A DNA stretch of 55,589 nucleotides from Pseudomonas gessardii (lineage in GTDB: Bacteria > Pseudomonadota > Gammaproteobacteria > Pseudomonadales > Pseudomonadaceae), in contig NZ_MNPU01000039.1 in assembly GCF_001983165.1 (NCBI RefSeq), positions 1 to 55,589 on the forward strand. The letters run 5' to 3'. How positions within the stretch are numbered: position 1 is the first letter of the stretch; every line of letters begins with the position of its first letter. Positions 50,429-55,589 of the stretch are shown here, one piece after another. A program made the translations under genes and the position numbers. The notes under the pieces are model-generated. The model was not told the origin of the DNA, searched no databases, and saw only the letters and a list, made by a program, of their open reading frames with translations.

Positions 50429-52039
50429 TTAATGCAACTGAGGAATCTCCGGTAACGCACGACGCAACGCGCCAACGAGCCCAGGCTCCTTATTGTTGAG
50501 AAGAACTCGCGTCAGCCATGCCTCAAAGGGACCTCGGCCAGTATTCTTCAACCGGCTCGCCGCCTTGGCGAGCATGCCCTTGTTATCAATGAGTGATAGA
50601 AGCATCGGGATATTGCGCGAAGCAATAGCTTCGTTAATTTTTGCTCGACGTTCTTGTGCAATGGCCAACACATCAAGGCTTTGCGTCTGTTGCTGGTAGG
50701 CTGCACTCATCTGTTCAATGGACGGCTGCGCACTCAAGTCCGTTTTCTTGAGTAGCATGTCAATTCGTCGTAGGCAGTACATCCGTACAACTTGCTCAAT
50801 GGCCGGGGGCTGACCCGCCATCGTCAACAGATCATCGTGCAGGGCCGCGATACGACTATCGACCTCCTCCGGGGCCAAATGCTCGCCCATTGCTATTTCC
50901 CGAGTGACGTCAGGCAGCAAGAACAGGTTTTCAATTTCAGATACGGGCAATACAGCCACACCGCGTTGGGCGAAGTGAGCAATATCGTCCGCCTCATAGC
51001 CATCAGCATCAATGATCCCGGCGCATGTGATACGCGTAAAAGCGTTATTGGCCCTCAGCGTCACAACGGCATGAATCACATCCTGGCAAGAGCCTCTTGG
51101 CATGACCGTCCACTCTGGGTAGGCGCAGCGATAAACCGCTGTATCAAGGCTGTTCGAGTTACCTTCAACGAAGAGAATCGGGCGACGACTGCCGAGTAAC
51201 AGCGTCGTCACCTCCTCCGAAAACCCAGTGTCTTCCGGGACGGGCTCAACATTCCAGATCGGCCCTGTTGACTGAAAGTCACGGATGACAAATTTTTGCC
51301 CCACCCGACTGGCTGCGAACTCCAAGTCGTGCGTAATGAACAGCAGGGCACAATCTGGCCTGGCGTTTTCCAACTGGTCCCAGAGTTTGCTCATGATGGA
51401 TCGATGGATATGCAACTCAGGCTCATCGATGACCAGGATGGAGTCTTGGGCCACGACCAGCACTTGTCCGATGAGGTAGAAAATTGCGCGTTCGCCGTCG
51501 CTCATATCGGCAGCGCTGTAGAATCTTTCGTGGCCGGGTATACGGACCTGAATGTCGTCTCCGCTGAACACAAGCTCCCGATGGGGTAACAGCTGTTCCC
51601 AAATCGTCTTCAGTACTTCGAACTTTGTAGCAGCGGGTGTCTCAGTGTTTCCCGCTCGTATGTTGTTGTGTGAAACCAATGCCGTGCGCGACTGTTCTGC
51701 GAACAATACCTGGAGGAGAAAGTCGAAGTCGTTTAATAATTTACCCGCAGCCTTAGATCCCCAACGATACCCAGAACGTTGATGGATCTCGACAGATGAA
51801 TGTCCAAATCGCAAACCCTTCACCGCGTGACTTTCTTTTATCTTTGCTACGTCAGGGTTTAGCTCAAGTGCACGATGCGCCGAGATTCTATGAACCGCCT
51901 CACCACCCGCCTCCTCCAGATAAACCGCCAGCCTGCTTTTACCCCCTCCGTTTGCCCCCACAAATATTGCTGACGTGCCAGATTCAAGAGTGACTGAAAC
52001 AGAACCTGTAGGCGTGGGAATAGCAAGTGTGAAAGGCAT
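50429..52039 (-). CDS. AAA ATPase-DUF4435 (TOPRIM-like) fusion, candidate defence protein
   Basis: A 536-aa single-gene unit. Residues 1-285 form an ABC/SMC-type ATPase: Walker A GANGGGKSR (28-36), signature-like SDGERAIFY (180-188), Walker B ILVIDEPELH (201-210) and a H-loop ITHD (235-238). Residues about 286-400 are a DUF4435/TOPRIM-like domain: PILFVEGNSNSLD (E292), IIDADGYE (D344, D346) and LPVSEIENLF (E368). The last 140 residues are helical. AAA plus DUF4435 is the AriA/AriB pairing of PARIS and resembles OLD nucleases. No partner gene is nearby. ATG start assigned at 52039. Confidence 0.8.
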   Translation of the reverse strand: MPFTLAIPTPTGSVSVTLESGTSAIFVGANGGGKSRLAVYLEEAGGEAVHRISAHRALELNPDVAKIKESHAVKGLRFGHSSVEIHQRSGYRWGSKAAGKLLNDFDFLLQVLFAEQSRTALVSHNNIRAGNTETPAATKFEVLKTIWEQLLPHRELVFSGDDIQVRIPGHERFYSAADMSDGERAIFYLIGQVLVVAQDSILVIDEPELHIHRSIMSKLWDQLENARPDCALLFITHDLEFAASRVGQKFVIRDFQSTGPIWNVEPVPEDTGFSEEVTTLLLGSRRPILFVEGNSNSLDTAVYRCAYPEWTVMPRGSCQDVIHAVVTLRANNAFTRITCAGIIDADGYEADDIAHFAQRGVAVLPVSEIENLFLLPDVTREIAMGEHLAPEEVDSRIAALHDDLLTMAGQPPAIEQVVRMYCLRRIDMLLKKTDLSAQPSIEQMSAAYQQQTQSLDVLAIAQERRAKINEAIASRNIPMLLSLIDNKGMLAKAASRLKNTGRGPFEAWLTRVLLNNKEPGLVGALRRALPEIPQLH

Positions 52040-52296
52040 GATGGCTGAGCGTCCTGGCTGTCCGAAAAGGCAACCAGTATATCCGACGCACTAGATGGCA
52101 ATTCAATAGCACCGCACAAATGCGAAAAACACCAAAAGCCCTGTAGGTATCAACTGGCTGGCGAAGGTGGTTAACGATAACGCGGGAAGCCTGAAGAAAC
52201 GTGGTGCCCTTGCGTTTCCCTGCTATGCCAGCCAGTTAAGCGGATTCCGCTTAACTGGTCGACATTAGGGCAAGCCCGCGCCTTCAGATTGTGCTA
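52040..52296. repeat. Gap with nested inverted repeats
   Basis: No gene in these 257 bases. CCAGTTAAGCGG (52232-52243) and CCGCTTAACTGG (52247-52258) form a perfect 12-bp hairpin with a 3-nt loop. Overlapping it, AACTGGCTGGC (52152-52162) pairs with GCCAGCCAGTT (52227-52237). The two alternatives are mutually exclusive. This could be a REP-like element or a mark of an insertion beside the ATPase gene. Confidence 0.55.
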
Positions 52297-53532
52297 TCAG
52301 CGCTTGGCCAGCTCCATAATCATCCGGCTCAACAGATAAACCCTCGGCACCACGCTCTCCACCTCGGCATATTCCTGCGGTGTATGGATATTGCCGCCGA
52401 CAATCCCGAACCCATCCAGCGTCGGGGTGCCGACGCCCGCTGACAAGCTGGCGTCCGCCGCCCCGCCACTGCCTTCAATGGTCAGCTGACGGCCCAGTTC
52501 GGCGTAGATGCCCTGGGCGATCACCACCAACTTGTCGGATTCAGGCGTTTGCGGCATCGGTGGCAAACCCCGTTTCAGACTGGTCGTGACCTGCGTTTCA
52601 GGAATCAGCTGGTTGGCGGACACCCGCGCCAGATCCCGCTCGATCCGGTCAAACTCTTCCGGCAACGCCGCCCGCACATCGGCCTTGGCCGTGGCCTGGT
52701 CGGGGATCACATTAGTCCGGTCGCCGGCCTTGAGCACGGTGAAGTTGATGGTGGTTTTTTTCTCTGCATCCCCCAGCTTGCCCAGTTGCAGAATCTGGTG
52801 GGCGACCTCCATCGCGGCATTGCGCCCCAGCTCCGGGGCGACCCCGGCGTGAGCCGCCTTGCCCTTGACCTCGACCACCGCCGTGGCGCTGCCCTTGCGC
52901 CAGACCACCAGGCCATCGGCCGGACGCCCGGGTTCCAGGTTCAGCGTGACATCGTGGGCCCTGGCCGTGTTACGGATCAGTTCGGCGGCGGCCTCGGAGC
53001 CGACTTCTTCGCTGGCATCGAGCAGGAAGGTGATTTGCGCGTAGTCCGTGAAGTTCTGGTTTTTCAACACTTTCAAGGCGTAGATCCCGGCCACGATCCC
53101 GCCCTTGTCATCCATCACGCCGGGGCCGTAGGCGCGGCCGTCCTTGATATGAAAGGGCCGCTCGGCCGCCGAGCCTTCCTTGAACACGGTATCCATATGC
53201 GCCATCAGCAGGATTTTGGCCTTGCCCTTGCCTTTGAGGGTGGCGATCACATGGCTGTTATTGGCCGCCGCATCCGGCACCAGCTCGATGCTGAAACCCA
53301 GCTGTTTCAATTCAGCGACGGCAATATCGCGCACCTGAGTCAGGCCCGGCTCGTAGCCAGATCCCGAATCGATATTCACCAGGCGCTCCAGCAACTTCAA
53401 GGCCGGGGCCTTGTACTGTTCGGCATCGGCCAGGATCTGCGGGTGCGGTTCGGCGCTGAAAGCCGGCATGGCGCTGCCCAGGGAAAGCGCCAGGGCGGCG
53501 GACAGCAGCGTGCGTTGGACGTTGAAAATCAT
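52297..53532 (-). CDS. M20 family metallopeptidase, carboxypeptidase G2-like
   Basis: A 411-aa exported zinc enzyme. Signal peptide at about 6-27 (QRTLLSAALALSLGSAMPAFS). Metal ligands follow the M20 pattern: HMDTV (first His/Asp), GPGVMDDKGG (bridging Asp), DASEEVGSE (Glu/Glu), and the late His in GNIHTPQEYAEVES. The dimerisation domain has KAAHAGVAPELGRNA. Probably releases C-terminal glutamate from peptides or folate-like compounds, as CPG2 does. Length matches. Confidence 0.9.
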   Translation of the reverse strand: MIFNVQRTLLSAALALSLGSAMPAFSAEPHPQILADAEQYKAPALKLLERLVNIDSGSGYEPGLTQVRDIAVAELKQLGFSIELVPDAAANNSHVIATLKGKGKAKILLMAHMDTVFKEGSAAERPFHIKDGRAYGPGVMDDKGGIVAGIYALKVLKNQNFTDYAQITFLLDASEEVGSEAAAELIRNTARAHDVTLNLEPGRPADGLVVWRKGSATAVVEVKGKAAHAGVAPELGRNAAMEVAHQILQLGKLGDAEKKTTINFTVLKAGDRTNVIPDQATAKADVRAALPEEFDRIERDLARVSANQLIPETQVTTSLKRGLPPMPQTPESDKLVVIAQGIYAELGRQLTIEGSGGAADASLSAGVGTPTLDGFGIVGGNIHTPQEYAEVESVVPRVYLLSRMIMELAKR

Positions 53533-53741
53533 GAACAGATCCTTGTTTATTAGAGAGGGAATGTCACAGCCTACCTGACAAAAGCCACTTTATTCAGCCT
53601 CAAGCCGGTCGCTTCCGACCGGGGGAATGTTCGGTAGGCACCGCCGAAATATCCCACCTGAGTACCGGATAAGCTCTACTGATACACGGTGAAAACCTCT
53701 GCAAAGTCCCTCGCCTGATCACACAGCGCAAGGGACCGCCG
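53533..53741 (+). other. Intergenic region upstream of the Rhs gene
   Basis: 209 bases between divergent genes. CCGGTCG-CTTC-CGACCGG (53605-53622) is a perfect hairpin with 7-bp arms. Promoters for the peptidase and the Rhs gene must lie here, but I cannot place them with certainty. AAGGGA (53730-53735) precedes an ATG at 53742. Confidence 0.4.
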
Positions 53742-53782
53742 ATGTACTGCCCAATTGATGCCCCGGTCCTGGGGGCAACCTC

Positions 53783-55589
53783 TTGAATGCCACCATGGGT
53801 TTTATGGTCCTGGCGGCCATGGACACAAAGACGCGGGACGTCGAGGCGGTACTCGCCGACTTCCGCCAATGCCTGAACACCTATGACGCCTGGGCCGAGA
53901 GCTTCTGGCGCTTTTCGGCGCTGGAGCTGGAACAGGTATTCAAGGTGGGCGATGAGGTGGCGCTGATGGCGCCCATTTCATCCAAAGCCCCCAGCAGCAC
54001 CGTCGCCATGTGCAAGGCCAGTGGCACGCTGACCCTGGTGCATTTGTTTGAAAGCACACGGTTTGTACCCATCGGCAACACCCCGGTGATGCTGCAAGCC
54101 ATCCCCGCGGACGGTGGCCCGCTGGGCGAGCCCATTTACAAAACCATCGGCCCCAGCGGGATTCTCGAAGTCACCGAGTGCACTCGCGACCAACTCTATC
54201 GGATCACCTTCTATCCCAACGTTTCCAGGGATCACGTCAAGGCGTTGTATGCGTCTTACCAGTCGATCCTTGCGCCGCTGGAAAGTCAGTTGCGCAAAGA
54301 CTGGACCGACACGTTCGAGCCCTTGTGGCAGGAGTATCGCGAAGCCAACTTTGTGCAGCGCTACCGCCTGCTGGACCAAGGCTATGCAAACGGGTTCGGC
54401 CACGTACTGCATGAACTGTGGGACAACATCGAGCACTTGTATCAATGGCTGGCGGACCTCAGGCCCAACAGCGAAAAACTCCTGCAATACCTCGCTCAAA
54501 CCGAGCTGGATGCCCTGCTGGAACTAAGCCAGGACGCCATCGCCAATGGCCTGCTGGTGCTTAGCGATGAGCCACTGCTGTTTATCTACCTGGCGGCGAT
54601 GGTCAGTTGGATGCGGATGCTGCCGCCGCCGTACCTGAACGAACTGCTGGGGCAAATCACCGCCGAGGTGCTGATCAACCTGTTGCTGGTGTGGGTCACC
54701 GCCGGCATGGGCGTGACGGTACGCCTGGGCGCGCAAGTGCTGGGCAAGGTCAAGTCAGGGCGGGTGCGCCAGTGGCTGGAGCAAATGGCCCGGCCGTTTG
54801 CGGATACCCGGTTGGACCGCCACGCCGAGGCGCTCCGACCGTTATTACTGGGCAGCCCTGCAACGCCGATCAAGACGGTGCCCAGCGTGCCGCTGAAGGC
54901 CGGCGCGATGGAAGTAACCAATCCGGTGCCGTTGGTGCGGGAAAAATCCGCACCCAAGACGACCTTGATCAAGCATCAGGCGGTGGACGACGCGCCCTCC
55001 TCGGCGAAAAACCCCAACGGCCAGGCCAGCGCCAGCGCCGACAACACCGCGACCCATGGCTGCCCGGTGTCCATGGTCACCGGCGAGGAACTGCTGACCC
55101 TGACCGATGGCGAGCTGGATGGCGTACTGCCATTTGCCTGGACGCGCCTGTATCGCACCAGCGCCGTAGAGGTGGATTGCGGCCTGGGCTTTGGCTGGAG
55201 CCATTCGTTGGCCCAGCGCCTGTGTGTGGTCGGCGGCTCGGTGGTGTGGACCGATCATGAGAACCGCAGCACCACCTTTCCCCTGCCCTCCACGGCCCGT
55301 CCGGCCATCAGCAATAGCCTGGCCGAGGCGGCGATTTATCTGGGGGCGGCGTCGGATGAGCTGGTGCTGGCGCAGGGCGCACGTTTCTACCACTTTCACG
55401 ACGGTGTGCTGACGGCCATCAGCGACGCGTATGACAACCGCCTGCGTATTTCCCGCGACGGTTTGGGGCGGATTCTGCGCCTGGATAACGGTGCCGGTCG
55501 CGCCCTGCTGTTGCGCTATGACCGTGGGCATATCGTGGCGGTGGACTACCAGGTGTTTCGCGTGGACAGCGAAGCGGACGACGCCTGGG
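53783..55589 (+). CDS. Rhs/RHS-repeat protein, 5' part, truncated by window edge
   Basis: Open frame of about 600 codons running off the window. Residues up to about 350 are a helical N-terminal region with two hydrophobic segments near 265-300 (LLFIYLAAMVSWMRMLPPPYL, AEVLINLLLVWVTAGMGVTV), as in T6SS-linked Rhs proteins. From about 415 the DUF6531 start (HGCPVSMVTGEELLTLTDGELDGVLPFAWTRLYRTSA) begins the RHS shell, then FGWSHSLAQRL and YD-type strands. TTG 53783 has GGGGG 8 nt upstream; ATG 53795 is also possible. A well-placed ATG at 53742 opens another frame (MYCPIDAPVLGATS) that stops at 53786, hinting at a frameshift. The C-terminal toxin lies outside the window. Confidence 0.8.
   Translation, partial: MNATMGFMVLAAMDTKTRDVEAVLADFRQCLNTYDAWAESFWRFSALELEQVFKVGDEVALMAPISSKAPSSTVAMCKASGTLTLVHLFESTRFVPIGNTPVMLQAIPADGGPLGEPIYKTIGPSGILEVTECTRDQLYRITFYPNVSRDHVKALYASYQSILAPLESQLRKDWTDTFEPLWQEYREANFVQRYRLLDQGYANGFGHVLHELWDNIEHLYQWLADLRPNSEKLLQYLAQTELDALLELSQDAIANGLLVLSDEPLLFIYLAAMVSWMRMLPPPYLNELLGQITAEVLINLLLVWVTAGMGVTVRLGAQVLGKVKSGRVRQWLEQMARPFADTRLDRHAEALRPLLLGSPATPIKTVPSVPLKAGAMEVTNPVPLVREKSAPKTTLIKHQAVDDAPSSAKNPNGQASASADNTATHGCPVSMVTGEELLTLTDGELDGVLPFAWTRLYRTSAVEVDCGLGFGWSHSLAQRLCVVGGSVVWTDHENRSTTFPLPSTARPAISNSLAEAAIYLGAASDELVLAQGARFYHFHDGVLTAISDAYDNRLRISRDGLGRILRLDNGAGRALLLRYDRGHIVAVDYQVFRVDSEADDAW

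Overview
The window reads as chromosome of a Pseudomonas of the fluorescens group. The basis is the protein content (FecIRA, codBA, a puu/pot polyamine cluster, VgrG/DUF4123, an Rhs protein, Hrp-type regulation), a REPIN-type repeat of the form common in these genomes, and uniformly high GC outside a few AT-rich intergenic stretches. No rRNA, tRNA or CRISPR array was recognised.

Region 1 (1-14165) is the early, left-operon-like part of a prophage or prophage remnant. It opens with four 23-bp tandem repeats that look like the multiple terminal repeats of an IS21-family element lying to the left. Next comes a divergent promoter pair with palindromic operators (146-269). About 30 small, tightly packed plus-strand genes follow, many joined by exact 4-nt ATGA/GTGA overlaps. 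Recognisable products are a Lar-type zinc-ribbon protein, a coiled-coil protein, a YqaJ/lambda-Exo-type nuclease with a candidate annealing partner, a DUF4942-methyltransferase fusion, zinc-binding small proteins and an AlpA-type excisionase. A structured RNA and an intrinsic terminator inside the operon suggest antitermination. No integrase, structural or lysis gene is present, and the last phage gene abuts queD.

Region 2 (14229-18737) is core chromosome: queD, a membrane protein/XRE regulator pair with two matching operators, a NUDIX hydrolase, and cytosine permease/deaminase codBA behind a clear sigma-54 promoter.

Region 3 (18747-24536, minus strand) is a type VI secretion effector module: vgrG, DUF4123 adaptor, lipoprotein (probable immunity) and class 3 lipase effector. 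It is followed by a DapF-like protein lacking both catalytic cysteines, a carboxymuconolactone decarboxylase-family protein and an MFS transporter.

Region 4 (27965-30695, minus strand) is a small locus of HrpK/HrpF-like and unknown proteins. Each of its three transcription units starts with a canonical HrpL (hrp) box, so it is probably a set of type III secretion substrates.

Region 5 (30883-50310) carries fecIRA with a Fur-box candidate, a MATE exporter, an EamA transporter next to a putative 2-oxoglutarate oxygenase, a polyamine operon (PuuA-, PotF- and PuuB-like) with a divergent AraC regulator, a frameshifted TonB-dependent receptor, a REPIN, an AhpD-like protein, an MscS channel with a cyclic-nucleotide domain, and isochorismatase-like and pirin genes opposite a LysR regulator.

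Region 6 (50311-55589) holds a single-gene AAA ATPase-DUF4435 fusion (candidate defence gene related to OLD/PARIS logic), a CPG2-type M20 peptidase, and the 5' part of an Rhs gene cut by the window edge. The main leads are the three-hrp-box locus, the ATPase-DUF4435 fusion, the cysteine-less DapF homologue, the T6SS lipase module and the sigma-54 control of codBA.
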